Below, piece after piece: positions 23,213 to 34,692 of a stretch of 64,000 bases of DNA. Position 1 is the first letter of the stretch. Each line of letters opens with the position of its first letter. Where the stretch lies: the NCBI GenBank assembly GCA_029931535.1, contig JAQPZY010000735.1, positions 124,001 to 188,000 on the forward strand, in the 5' to 3' direction. The notes below the pieces were generated by a model. It saw only the letters and a list, made by a program, of their open reading frames with translations. It was not told where the DNA came from and did not search any database. Both the position numbers and the translations under genes were made by a program. This stretch comes from Margaritifera margaritifera. Its lineage: Eukaryota > Mollusca > Bivalvia > Unionida > Margaritiferidae.

Positions 23213-24095
23213 ACCAGTTTGTAAAAAATCTGCAGTCAACCATGCCCTATTAGTGCCTGTATAGAGGGCTATTAAACACAGGTCATGACTATAATCTGCT
23301 GTCAACCATGCCCTAGTAGTGCCTGTATAGAGGGCTATTAAACACAGGTCATGACTATAATCTGCTGTCAACCATGCCCTAGTAGTGCCTGTATAGAGGG
23401 CTATTAAACACAGGTCATGACTATAATCTGCAGTCAACCATGCCCTAGTAGTGCCTGTATAGAGGGCTACTAAACACAGGTCATGAGTATAATCTGCAGT
23501 CAACCGTGCCCTAATAGTGCCTGTATAGAGGGCTATTAAACACAGGTCATGACTATAATCTGCAGTCAACCATGCCCTAGGAGTGCCTGTATAGAGGGTT
23601 ATTAAACACAGGTCATGAGTATAATCTGCAGTCAACCATGCCCTAGTAGTGCCTGTATAGAGGTCTATTAAACACAGGTCATGAGTATAATCTGCAGTCA
23701 ACCGTGCCCTAGTAGTGCCTGTATAGAGGGCTATTAAACACAGGTCATGACTATAATCTGCAGTCAACCATGCCCTAGTAGTGCCTGTATAGAGGGCTAT
23801 TAAACACAGGTCATGACTATAATCTGCACTCAACCATGCCCTAGTAGTGCCTGTATAGAGGGTTATTAAACACAGATCATGAGTATAATCTGCAGTCAAC
23901 CATGCCCTAGTAGTGCCTGTATAGAGGGCTGTTAAACACAGGTCATGACTATAATCTGCAGTCAACCATGCCCTAGAAGTGCCTGTATAGAGGACTATTA
24001 AACACAGGTCATGAGTATAATCTGAAGTCAACCATGCCCTAGTAGTGCCTCTATAGAGGGCTATTAAACACAGGTCATGACTATAATCTACTGTT
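23213..24095. repeat. 66-bp minisatellite, about 13 copies
   Basis: Highly homogeneous 66-bp units, each with ATAATCTGCAGTCAACCATG, CCCTAGTAGTGCCTGTATAG and GGCTATTAAACACAGGTCAT. A 66-bp period is 22 codons, which explains a long minus-strand open frame (22997-24031) that is not a gene. Low divergence between copies implies recent expansion or ongoing homogenisation. Confidence 0.96.
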
Positions 24096-24475
24096 CATGG
24101 TACTCTTGTTGCTAAAAGTTATTTATTAGAAATGTGTTGTCTTCACTTTTGCCATGATAATGAAAAATATTAACAGTTTAAAAATTGTCATTACTTACTA
24201 TTGTACCATTGTTTTAACAAATCATTGTAGTGCTAGCAAGTACACTAACATTATGTGTGCCACACTGTTTGCTCCCATGATTATTCCACGTATCTGCATG
24301 GACCCTGATACATTGGCACCTTATGCTTCTGTCAGTCAGAGTTGATAATGTTGGCACTCTGGCCCCTCTACATAAGCAAAGTCATCCACAGTGAGTTGTG
24401 GCACAAGACAGTCAACTGTCGGTCCTGATTCCTATTTCAAGCCATTTGCATTTGATGCTCTTTCTCTCTTTTCAG

Positions 24476-24566
24476 TACTGGTGTCTTCCGGGAGCCTGTC
24501 ATTTTTCTTGGTGCTGATGTCACGCACCCTCCTGCAGGGGATGCTAGTAAACCATCTATAGCTGCT
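24476..24566 (+). CDS. AGO2: Argonaute exon: PIWI start with first catalytic Asp (human 583-613)
   Basis: A 91-bp exon completing the split Arg codon and ending in phase 0. It encodes [19 protein letters not shown] followed by [11 protein letters not shown]. The Asp of GADVTH is the first slicer residue (human D597), coordinating the catalytic Mg2+ with D669 and H807. Strong acceptor TCTCTCTTTTCAG, donor GCT|GTAAGT. A diverged copy with an in-frame stop lies upstream at 16862-16952. Confidence 0.97.
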
Positions 24567-25209
24567 GTAAGTTCTCACTGTATTCAACGTATAACACTAA
24601 ACCTACATTTGCTTTTATTGCATGTCTACATTTGCTTTTATTGCATTTATCTTGATACTTATATATTTTCAGTTATACCCTTGACTGTCAAATTTCATGG
24701 AGCTGTTACTACTGTACTAATACATAAACCTTGTAACTTCAGCTACTGTAACAGTTCAACCTTACACTTGGCTGTCAAATTTAATGGAGCTGTTACTACT
24801 GTACTAATACTTAACCATGTAATTACAGCTATAGTTCAACATATATTAGATAAAGTGAAACCTCCTTTGTAAAATCACCCCTGCTACCTTCAAAAACTGG
24901 TCTCCTAGGACCCATGATCTCCAGAGACATCATCACATTATAATGTTAATCCATGCATGAAGAATCTGGCCTTCTGCTGGATAGATGTACGAGGGGTTGC
25001 TATTGTTAATCCATACATGTAGAATGTTGTCTCCCAAAGATTATATCTTAGAACAAAGATGAAAAGGATCCTCTTTCATTCATTTACATGCTCCAATAAG
25101 ATCAAAGGTTGTTGGAAATATTAAGCTTGAAAATGGAAATGTTTATAAATTTGCTACTTTTTGATTATTTTGTAAAGTTCAGGTAGTCATATATGGAATT
25201 TTATTTTGT

Positions 25210-26725
25210 AAATCACATATTATAAACAAGCATTAGCAAACATTTGATTTTGTAAGTCAAACATCAGCAAACATTGGATTTTATAAATCACATATCAGCA
25301 AGCATTTGATTTTGTAAATCACATATCAGCAAGCATTTGATTTTGTAAATCACATTATCAGCAAACATTTGATTTTGTAAGTCACACATATCAGCAAGCA
25401 TTTGATTTTGTAAGTCACACATATCAGCAAACATTTGATTTTGTAAGTCACACATATCAGCAAACATTTGAATTTGTAAATCACACATATCAGCAAATAT
25501 TTGATGTTGTAAGTCACAGATATCAGCAAACATTTGATTTTGAAAGTCACACATTATCAGCAAACATTTGATTTTGTAAGTCACACATATCAGCAAATAT
25601 TTGATGTTGTAAGTCACACATATCAGCAAACATTTGATTTTGTAATTCACAGATATCAGCAAACATTTGATTTTGTAAGTCACAAATATCGGCAAACATT
25701 TGATTTTGTAAGTCACAGATATCAGCAAACATTTGATTTTGTAAGTCACACATATCAGCAAATATTTGATGTTGTAAGTCACAAATATCAGCAAACATTT
25801 GATGTTGTAAGTCACAAATATCAGCAAACATTTGATGTTGTAAGTCACACATATCAGCAAACATTTGATGTTGTAAGTCACACATATCAGCAAACATTTG
25901 ATTTTGTAAGTCACATATATCAGCAAACATTTGATTTTGAAAGTCACACATTATCAGCAAACATTTGATTTTGTAAATCACACATATTATCAGCAAAAAT
26001 TTGATTTTGTAAATCACACATAACATAACAGCACTTGATTATGTAAATCACACATATCAGCAAACATTTTATTTTGTAAGTCACGCATATTATCAGCAAA
26101 TATTTGATTTTTTAAGTCACATTATCAGCAATCACTTTTTTCTAGGCACACATCAACAAACATGATTTCGTAAGTCACACATATCAGCAAGCATTTGATT
26201 TTGTAAGTCACACATAGCAAGGATTTGATTTTGTAAGTCACACATTTGGGCAAACATTTGATTTTGTAAGTCACACATATCAGAGAATATTTGATTTTGT
26301 AACTCACACATCAGCAAACATTTGATTTTGTAAGTCACACATAACAGCAAACATTTGATTTTGCAAGTCACATATTATCAACCAACATTTGATTTTGTAA
26401 ATCACATATCATCAAACATTTAATTTTGTAAGTCACACATATCAGCAAACATTTGATTTTGTAAGTCACACATATTATCAGCAAACATTTGATTTTGTAA
26501 ATCACACATATCAGCAAACATTTGATTTTGTAAGTCACACATATCAGCAAACATTTGATTTTGTATGTTAAACATATTATCAGCAAACATTTGATTTTTT
26601 AAGTCACACATATTATCAGCAAACATTTGATTTTGTAAATCACACATATCAGCAAACATTTGATTTTCTAAGTCACACATATCAGCAAACATTTGATTTT
26701 CTAAGTCACATTTATCAGCTAACAT
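25210..26725. repeat. 33-bp minisatellite, ~45 copies
   Basis: About 1.5 kb of tandem copies of CATATCAGCAAACATTTGAT followed by TTTGTAAGTCACA. Point variants (GATGTTGTAAG, TCACAGATATC) and small indels (TATTATCAGC) define higher-order groups. The 33-bp period gives overlapping open frames on both strands in several frames. These encode only the repeat and are not genes. Confidence 0.97.
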
Positions 26726-26927
26726 TGTAATGAAAAATGACTTAATCTACCAGATATTTTAATCTTTCATCAGATTTTACATGTATATTTCTATGTTAAA
26801 TTGGTCAATTCTTTGATATTTCATTACCTCATGTTTAAATAGGTGGCTTCTTTATGTGTGAAATATCTGTCAGTATAACCTAGTAAATGATCAATGGCTA
26901 AAACTCAGTATTGGTTTTTAGCTCTAC

Positions 26928-29085
26928 TGGTCATAAAGCTTATGGGATGGTCTTTCATCTGTCATCTATATGTCTGTTAGTACAAGTTTGTTATCACTAC
27001 TCTTCCTAAACTACCTCGAGGACTGCCATGAAACTTTACACACATCTTCATCCCATGGTCTAGTTGGTCCTAAATGAAAATGGTGCCCCTTGGGCATCCA
27101 ATATGGTTGCTGCAGCAACCATATTGAAAATCTTGTTTTTGCTACTCCTGAAGGGATGGTCATATCAACATGGGGTTTTCACTGAAAGACTTATGATATC
27201 TAGTTAGTCCTAAATGAAAGGGGTGCCAATCTGATATCCAATATGGCCACTATGGCAGCCATCTTGAAAATCTTGTTATCGCTAAGTCATATTGACATGG
27301 GGGTTTTCACCAGAGAACTTCGTATGATGTCTTGTTGATCTGCTGATCTGATGTCTAATATGGCTGCCACAGCAGCCATCTTGAAAATCTGTTCACTACT
27401 CCTTCTAAATGGATGGTCATGTCAACATGGGGTTTTCACTGAAAGACTTCTTATGATGTCTAGTCGTTTCTAAATGTGAATGGTGTCGATCTAATGTCCA
27501 GTATGGCCACCATGGCAGCCATCTTGAACATCTTGTCATTGCTACACCTCCTGAACAGATTGACAAATTGACATGGGTTTTTCACCAGAAGATATGATGT
27601 CTGGTTTGTCCTAAATGAAAATGGTGTCGATCATAATGGCCATCTTAAAAATCTTGTTATCGCTACTTCTTCTGAATGGATGATTATATCAACATGGGGT
27701 TTTCACTAAAAGATATTATGATGTCTAGTTGGTGCATATGAAAATGGTGCTTATCTGATGTCCAATATGACAGCCATTTTGAAAATCTTGTTATTTGCTA
27801 CTCGTCTTGAACAGAAAGTCAAATTGACATAGGGTTTTCACCAGAAGACTTCTGCTGTTTAGTTGGCTTTAAATGAAAATGGTGCTGCTTGCACATCCAT
27901 TATGGCTGTCACTGCTCCTATCTTGAGAATCTTGTTATCTCTACTCTTCCTGTATAATTGGTCGTATCAACATGCAGTTTTTACTAAAAGACTTCTTGTG
28001 ATGTCTAGTTGGTCTTGAACAAAAATGCTGCTGCTCAGACATCCAGTATGGCCACCACATTGGCCATCTTGACAATCTTGTTTGCACTACTCCTGAATTA
28101 ATGATCATATTAGGATGGGGCTTTCACTGAAAGACTTCTTATGATGTCTAGTTGGTTGTAAAAGAAAATGTAACCAATCTGAACTCCAGTTTGGCCACCA
28201 TGGTAGCCATCATTGAAAATCTTAATATGGCTACTTCTCCGTGATGGCTAGTCATACTGACAGTGTGCTTTCACCAGAAGACTTCTTATGATATCTAGTT
28301 GGTTCTAAATGTAAATGGTGTGCATCTGATATCCAATATGGTGACCATGGCAGCCATCTAGAAAACCTTGTTATTGCAACTCCTCCAAAACCGAAATGCA
28401 TATCAACATGGGGTTTTCACCAGAAGACTTCTTATTATATCTTGTTGGTCCTAAATTAAAATTATGCTGATCTAATGTCCAGTATGGCCACCATGGTGGG
28501 CATCTTGAAAATCTTGTTATCACTACTCCTCTTAAATGGAAAGTCATTTTTACATGGAGTTTCATCAGAAGAGTTCTTATGGTGTCTAGTTGGTCATAAA
28601 TGAAAATGATGCAAATTGATCCTCAATATGGCTACCATGGTGGCCATCTTGAAAATATTGTTAACTGTACTCCTCCCAAATAGATGGCTATATAAAAATT
28701 AGGGTTTTCAGCAATAGACTTCTTATGATACCTATACCTAGTTGGTCCTAAATGAAAATAGTGCTTCTTGTACATCCAATATGGTGCTACAACAGCTGTC
28801 ATGAAAATCTTGCTGTAGCTACTACCCCTGAATGGATGGTCATATTGACATGGGGTTTTCATCATAAGACTTCTAATGATGTCTAGTTGGTTCTAAGTGA
28901 AAATGATGCCAATCTAACATCCAGTATGTCTACCACAGCAGCCAATACGAACATCTTGTTATCACTGAAGAATATCAGAGATGGTTTCAACGATCAATAG
29001 TTAAAAGGAAGACATGGTCTTATGTTGAATTCATGGAAATTTTTTTCATCTAGTAGAGTGTCTATTCCTTCGAGGGACTCTTGTT
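26928..29085. repeat. Array of ~125-bp repeats, long copy of a dispersed repeat family
   Basis: Begins AGCTCTACTGGTCATAAAGC then TTATGGGATGGTC, followed by about 14 degenerate ~125-bp units containing ACATGGGGTTTTCACTGAAA, GATGTCTAGTTGGTCCTAAA, TCCAATATGGCCACC and ATCTTGAAAATCTTGTTAT. It ends with a tail GAGATGGTTTCAACGATCAA through TCGAGGGACTCTTGTTT. Shorter copies with the same head and/or tail lie at 30587-31245 and 52805-53342. Possibly a non-autonomous transposon carrying an expandable satellite core. Confidence 0.85.
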
Positions 29086-29147
29086 TAAGAAAAAGTTTGG
29101 TTTTTAAAAAGTAATTTTTTTCTTGCGTAAATCTTGAATAAAGTTAT

Positions 29148-29302
29148 AGTAAAACTTGTTTTGAATGACCACTGTTATAAGAGATCAACTGCTTTGTCAA
29201 TTTGTTGATTATATAGTGCTATGACCTGTTATGTAAGACCACCTGTTTTGAGGGACCATTTTTTGGGCAGAAGGGTGTTCTTTCAAGACAGGTTCTACTG
29301 TA
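29148..29302. mobile_element. Small MITE, ~155 bp
   Basis: Left end ATAGTAAAACTTGTTTTGAA and right end TTCAAGACAGGTTCTACTGTAT are inverted copies with TA at the borders. Internal GACCAC motifs are also mirrored. Non-coding. Confidence 0.75.
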
Positions 29303-29639
29303 TAAGGTTTTGTGGGATAGTCTACATTATTAATGGATCAAATAACTTGTTTTTTTTATTTTAATTTTTTGTAAAATCTTTTTTTAAGTTTTTTATTGAT
29401 TGGTAGGTCACTGGTAGAAATTTATTTCAATTTTAGTTTTATTGAATGAATTAATTTATTTTATTTTATGAAAAGATACAAATGTGTACTGTCCTTTAAA
29501 TATTAATCTCTGAGGTAGAGTGACCGAGTCGTTTTTTTTCTACTGCAGATCATTGAGTAGATTACATCTCTGTTCTAAAGAATAGCCAGCATTGCAAATT
29601 ATTTTCCACCCAATCTTCAAGTCAGACTTTGTTTTTTAT

Positions 29640-29640
29640 T

Positions 29641-29698
<58 letters not shown>
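29640..29698. repeat. (TG)n(GA)n microsatellite
   Basis: A short TG run followed directly by about 42 bp of GA dinucleotides. Confidence 0.95.
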
Positions 29699-29700
<2 letters not shown>

Positions 29701-30293
29701 GCAAGCAATCTTACCTTCATTAAAATGAACGAGTCCTGAGTAAAAAGTTGTCTCTGCATACTGAAGAAAGAGAGTCTGTGTCAGTTTCAATATTTAGTAA
29801 CAATTGTTATAGGGGATAATTTGAATACCAAACTTGTATATTCAGAAAGATGTAATTGTTGATATATTAGATAAGAATGGTTATTTGTGATAATGGATAT
29901 TAAAAATTAGATTGAAAATGCGCTGGCTGATCAGAGTATATGTTGTTTGTTCTTCTGATTACTGCTAACAAACTGAATAGACCCAGACTAGATCTGTGCA
30001 GTTTGCAATTGGATCCAACTTGTACCTGAGTATGTACGGTTGTTGAATTACTGGAAAACGTAGTGGAAGTGGATTGTACAAAGAATTTTGTTTTCTTCTA
30101 AACATTGTGAAGATAATTTTATTTGGTATACATTCATAATGTTTTCAATCATTCATTTTAAGGAGACTCTACTTCAGTTTGAGACAGATTTAAAGTGAAA
30201 AAGACAAGTTTTACATCTTAGAAGATGAATTAAATTATGGGAAGTTGATTTGATGAATTAAACCTTGAACACTTCTACTTGTGGTTTTGTTAG

Positions 30294-30488
30294 GTTGTGG
30301 GCAGTATGGATGCTCATCCAAGTCGCTACTCTGCCACTGTTCGAGTTCAGCAACACCGTCAGGATATCATCCAGGAGTTGTCTTCCATGGTACAAGAGCT
30401 GCTTCTCCAGTTTTACAAATCCACACGGTTCAAACCAACCAGAATCATCTTCTACAGGGATGGAGTTAGTGAGGGCCAGTTCCAGCAG
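30294..30488 (+). CDS. AGO2: Argonaute exon: PIWI with E-finger position and second catalytic Asp (human 614-678)
   Basis: A 195-bp phase-0 exon encoding [19 protein letters not shown], then [28 protein letters not shown] and VSEGQFQQ. The Asp of YRDGVSEG is the second slicer residue (human D669). The glutamate-finger position (human E637, in RQEII) is Asp here (CAG GAT ATC ATC), a conservative but notable change reported as a finding. Acceptor TTTTGTTAG, donor CAG|GTAGCT. Confidence 0.97.
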
Positions 30489-30586
30489 GTAGCTTCCACA
30501 GGGATTATGCTCACATATGGCATGTTAGATTTTAGTATTATGAAAATATTGCTTGTCCATGGGATGCAGGTTTTAAACATTTTTTT

Positions 30587-31245
30587 AGCTCTACTGACCA
30601 GACGAGCTTATGGGATGACCTGTTTTCCGTTGTCCGTCTGTCTGTTAGCACAAGTTTGTTATTGCTACTATGGAGGATTGCCATGAAACTTTACACACAT
30701 TCACCACCTGGTCTAATTGATGGTGCCGCTCAGACATCCAATATGGCCACCACAGTGGCTATTTGAAAAATCTTGTTATCACTACTCCGAATGAATGGAT
30801 GGTCATATCAACATGGGGTTTTCACTAAAAAACTTCTTATGATGTTTAGTTCGTCCTAAATGAAAATGGTGCTGATCTGATAGTGAATATGGTCACCACA
30901 GTGTCCATCTTGAAAATCTTGTTATGGCTTCTCCTCCTCAATGAAAAGTAATATTGTTTCACCAGAAGACTTTATGATGTGTAGTTGGTCCTAAATGAAA
31001 ATGGTGCTGATGTCCAATATGTCCACCACAGCGGCCATCTTGAAAATCTTGTTATTGCTAGCCTTCCTGAATGAAAAATAATATTGCCATGGTGTTTTCA
31101 CCAGAATACTTATGATTTATGATGTATAGTTGCTCAAAAATAAGGTTTCAGCACTCCGCAGTTAAAGGGAAGAAATAGTTTTATCTTGAATTCCAGGAAA
31201 TTCTTTTCAGCCAGTAGACCATCAGTCCCTTCAAGGGACACTTGT
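30587..31245. repeat. Shorter copy of the ~125-bp repeat family
   Basis: Starts AGCTCTACTGACCAGACGAG then CTTATGGGATGACC. It carries about four ATATGGCCACCACAGTGGC / ATCTTGAAAATCTTGTTAT units and ends with GTTAAAGGGAAGAAATAG and CCTTCAAGGGACACTTGTTT, matching the head and tail of 26928-29085. Confidence 0.8.
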
Positions 31246-32199
31246 TTATCAATTGTATAAAATACTGATACACAAACTGAAACGCCATTATATCTACAAA
31301 ACATGTGTACCAAAATCAATTGTTGCAATCATGTTTTATTTTGGTACTTCAGATGATTCAAACAGATGAAAATAATTAGTTCAGGAATCAACATAGGTTG
31401 AAACAAGATTGGGAAAGGAAAGATTTGTACACATATGAGGATAGCGATCAGTTGTCTCATTTTGCTGAGTTTGACTATCTTTATACTGCTGAAAATGTTA
31501 GAGCAATTCAAGATGCAAGTCAAACCTCTTTCTTCTGTTTCTCATTGTTCTAAAGAAGAGAAAATGAGAGGACTTCTGATACATGCTGTAATGTCTGTGC
31601 CAGTTCCCTGGTAGTTCATAGGATCCCAGTTCTTTTCTTGTCTTTAGAACATAGGTTTGATATAGGTATCACTTTCCCAACAGTGATGTTAGTGGTTTTG
31701 TTTAGCTTTTTGCAATAAGGTCAGTTTCTGATACATTCAGATACAGTCATGAAATATTGATTGATACATTCATCTTGAAAGATATTACTCACTGGGTAAA
31801 AATAGGTCACACTGACCCACTTTTCATGATGCAGTGATTAGGTTAAGTTTTTGCATTTAGCTTCATTTCTCACACTGTTGTATGTACAATCAAGAAACTT
31901 TTTGGATGCATGAACCTTGATTGGTACTTATCACAGGCAAACCAGGTCAAAGTGTCTTACTTTTTATGCTCCATTTATTATGTGAAGTTATTGAGTGGAA
32001 TGTCATTTATCTGACACTTGTTAGCACACCATGAAAAAATGAAAGGGCTTTCAATTTGTTTTAGGGCTAGTTCACAGTAGGTAACCTAGTTTTCTTGCTC
32101 TGTTGACTTTACTATGTCTTTGTAATATGCCCTTGTGGAGCAGGCAAGAGATAGAATTCTGTAGAATTCTTACTAGAATGGTGGGGGCACCTGAAACCC

Positions 32200-32455
32200 A
32201 AATTTTGTAAATCATTGCACCTGTATGAGAATCATCCATTCAGTAACTATGGGGAATGTAGCCAATTAAGATGTCAGGTCCACTTATACCTGTAAATCAT
32301 TGCATGTGTAAGAGAATCATCCATTCATTAACTATCAGGAATGTAGTCAGTTAAGGTGTCAAGTCCATTTATTCTTATAAATCATTGCATGTGTTGTGAA
32401 TCATCCATTCATTAACTATGGGGATTGTAGACAATTAAGATGTCTAGTTCACATA
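32200..32455. repeat. ~95-bp tandem repeat, 3 copies
   Basis: Three copies with AAATCATTGCA-GTGT, GAGAATCATCCATTCATTAA and AACTATGGGGAATGTAG. Intronic, non-coding. Confidence 0.85.
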
Positions 32456-32849
32456 GGCTTCTTGTTCCAGTTTGATGAGACAGTTTTCTCTCATGCTACC
32501 TAATGAAACAGTTTAATTGTTAAACATAATGCTGTAGTAAATAGAATCAGAATGGTTACATATATATGCTATGGAAGAATTGACAGCTGACAAATTTACA
32601 AGATTAGCTTGTCTCTCCAAACTACAGCAGAGAGATTTTTCTTCCCCATATGACAGAGTGTGTACATATAAAAAGCATATACATATGTACAGCCCTACTG
32701 CATCTCAATAAATCTTTCTTCCATTGTTCTAGGCAACAGTTTGAAGTGGGTTTCATGGCAACTACTCCCTGGGGATGGAGCTAAATGGGCTAACATTGTA
32801 CATATATTTACATCATTTGTCCATTCTTGGTTAATTTTTTGCATTTAGT

Positions 32850-33730
32850 TCATGTTCTGAATGGCATTTTGTACCTGCAATGCATAGTGTTATATCTGGA
32901 ATTATGAAACTTGGTAAGGGGATGCATCTTGGTGAATACTACACCTTCATCACAAAAGTTGGTCACTATGACCACAATTTATGCTTTACTGACTTTGATT
33001 CAGTTTTAAGTTCATCTCTCAAGCACTGTTCAGTCTAGAATTGTTAAACTGGTTGATTGTAAGCATCTCTGTTAGTACCACACCCATACATGTTTAGCTC
33101 TTGACCACATAGGTTTTTTTGCATGCTGTGTACATACTATCTGACCTAGAATCATAAAACTAGGTGACAAGATGCATCTTAATGTGTATTAAACCCTGGC
33201 TACAAAAGTTAGTCATTATAGCCTGTTTTTTATGCTTCACTGATTTGGATAAAATTTTATTTATGAATTTCATTTCTCAGGCACTGTTCATGCTAGGATC
33301 ATGAAACTTGATATGTATATCAGTTAGTACCATAAGCTTGCAGTACAAGAAAGTCTCTGTGGCACATATTTCACCTTTTACTGGCTTTGGTCGCCATTTG
33401 CATTTAGCTTATGATCACAAGGGTTCTGGCATGCTGTATGCATACAGTCTTATATAGAATCATGAAACTTGGTGAGGGGATGCATCTTGACAAGTACAAC
33501 ACCCTTATTGCACATAGACGTTTCTGTGACATATATTTGATGCTCTGTTGACTTTAAATGTTGTATTTAAAGTTCATTTCTTGGGTACTGTTCATGTTAG
33601 GGTCATAAATCTTAAGAATAGGATGGATTTCTGTTAGTCCTACACCCATTCAACTGAAGGTCACTGTGACCTACATAAAGCTTTACTAACATATTTCAGG
33701 TATGTCTGTTTAGCTTTTGACCACATAAAT
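32850..33730. repeat. ~275-bp degenerate tandem repeat, 3 copies
   Basis: Three diverged units, each containing ATCATGAAACTTGGTGAGGG, GATGCATCTTGA, TTTATGCTTTACTGACTTTG and TTCATTTCTCAAGCACTGTTC. Probably an old dispersed repeat. Confidence 0.7.
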
Positions 33731-34012
33731 AATTGTGTGCTTTTTACAAACTGGTATAAATAGGAGGTATTTTAGGACCAGTGCAGTTTAAAGTAGGAAT
33801 ACATATCTTTATTATATACCTATCAATGTTCTACCCAAGAATGAGGTAGAATTTTTCTGTCAAATACCAAAGGTAGGAAAACGATACTGTTGTTTTCTGA
33901 TTCCGTATTACCATACTCTCAAACGAGGATGGAACTACTTTTTCCTCGAGGTTTCCTGGTTACAACTGAACAAGCGTGAATAACTATGCTGTAGCCTCAC
34001 TTCACATACAAA

Positions 34013-34366
34013 ATGAAAATGAGGAGCATTCTCTTTAAGAAATCTATATCATTAAGTTCCAACAATTTGTCTAATCCCACTGTAAATAACTGTCAAAATA
34101 ATGATGTCATTCCCATGCCAGGTTCCCATCAGAGCCTCTCACAAGGTCCCGCCAGAAACAGTTCAAACACTATCAGCCAGGCATCGCATAGAAACTTTCC
34201 TAGTTATTCGGCTGGTGAATTCTTCTGTGATGCTAAATTTGGCAACTGCCCAATAGCTGTAAATCACTTATATGGGTCTGCTGCCCACATGCATCGAAGA
34301 ACTTGTGTTATTAACGGTGATGGTAGTGAAAATGAGTCACTGTTGTTACACACGCTTCATTCATAA
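34013..34366 (+). other. Unassigned 117-codon open frame
   Basis: An intact ATG-to-TAA frame, richer in G+C than its surroundings, with a Ser/Asn-rich N-terminal half and a Cys/His-containing C-terminal part (FFCDAKFGNCPIAVNH, then HMHRRTC). I do not recognise the family. The C/H spacing could be a zinc-binding knuckle or chance. It sits inside an Argonaute intron near transposon debris, so a captured or transposon-derived exon is the most likely real explanation. No promoter or splice context is visible. Confidence 0.3.
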
Positions 34367-34548
34367 AACTGATATTCATGCGCATATCAGTTGTTCCAAA
34401 AAATGAAATTTGGCTCATGACTTAAGATGAAGTTCATATCAGAAAGGTTGAAATGTTAAATTTCCTTTTTTTTCAGTTACGTTTTTTGATTTTATTAATT
34501 TATCTGAAAATTGATAGGTATATAACAAAAATATATATTATCATTGTA

Positions 34549-34692
34549 ATTCAATCTTGATTGGTCGATTACGTCTTGTTGTCAGTATCAGAAAATCCAG
34601 ATCATGACTCGATGCTTCGCGTCTGGTAATGGTCCAGATTTTCTGATGCTGACAATTTGACGTGATCGAGCAATCAAGATCGCATTACTGTC
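34549..34692. mobile_element. Foldback / long-TIR MITE, ~144 bp
   Basis: The left arm (about 34549-34603: ATCTTGATTGGTCGATTACG ... CAGTATCAGAAAATCCAGA) is the near-complete reverse complement of the right arm (about 34632-34688: CCAGATTTTCTGATGCTGAC ... CGAGCAATCAAGATCGC). The ~55-bp arms with a ~28-bp loop would form a strong hairpin in RNA. No coding capacity. Confidence 0.85.

Larger units (their letters stand above)
15590..24475 (+). other. Large intron, 8.9 kb
   Basis: The largest intron visible. It holds copies of the preceding donor region plus a ~31-bp minisatellite, a small MITE, the dead duplicate PIWI exon at 16862-16952, a second MITE, two blocks of a 24-bp minisatellite, a 59-bp tandem repeat, dispersed repeat sequence and a 66-bp minisatellite (all listed). 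Unlisted stretches such as 18200-19020, 19930-20550 and 20730-21950 are AT-rich with nothing recognised. Acceptor CTTTCTCTCTTTTCAG. Confidence 0.75.
24567..30293 (+). other. Intron, 5.7 kb, largely tandem repeats
   Basis: Contains an ~88-bp direct repeat (about 24683-24843, TGTCAAATTT-ATGGAGCTGTTACTACTG), a 33-bp minisatellite, a ~125-bp tandem repeat array, a MITE and a TG/GA run, listed separately. 24860-25200 and 29300-29630 show nothing recognised. At about 29935-29990 lies a fragment (GTATATGTTGTTTGTTCTTC...) similar to sequence near the pogo-type end at 36950. Acceptor GTGGTTTTGTTAG. Confidence 0.7.

Noticed and set aside
22997..24031. 344-codon minus-strand open frame
   Set aside because: It is the translation of the 66-bp minisatellite (22-residue repeat) plus flanking intron. 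No known domain, and it lies in an Argonaute intron.
25288..26725. Overlapping open frames on both strands, and a CRISPR-like regular array
   Set aside because: The 33-bp unit is repeated without unique spacers, so it is a minisatellite. The frames are a by-product of a period divisible by three.
29640..29698. Regulatory GA-repeat (GAGA-factor type) site
   Set aside because: A plain microsatellite deep in an intron with no other support.
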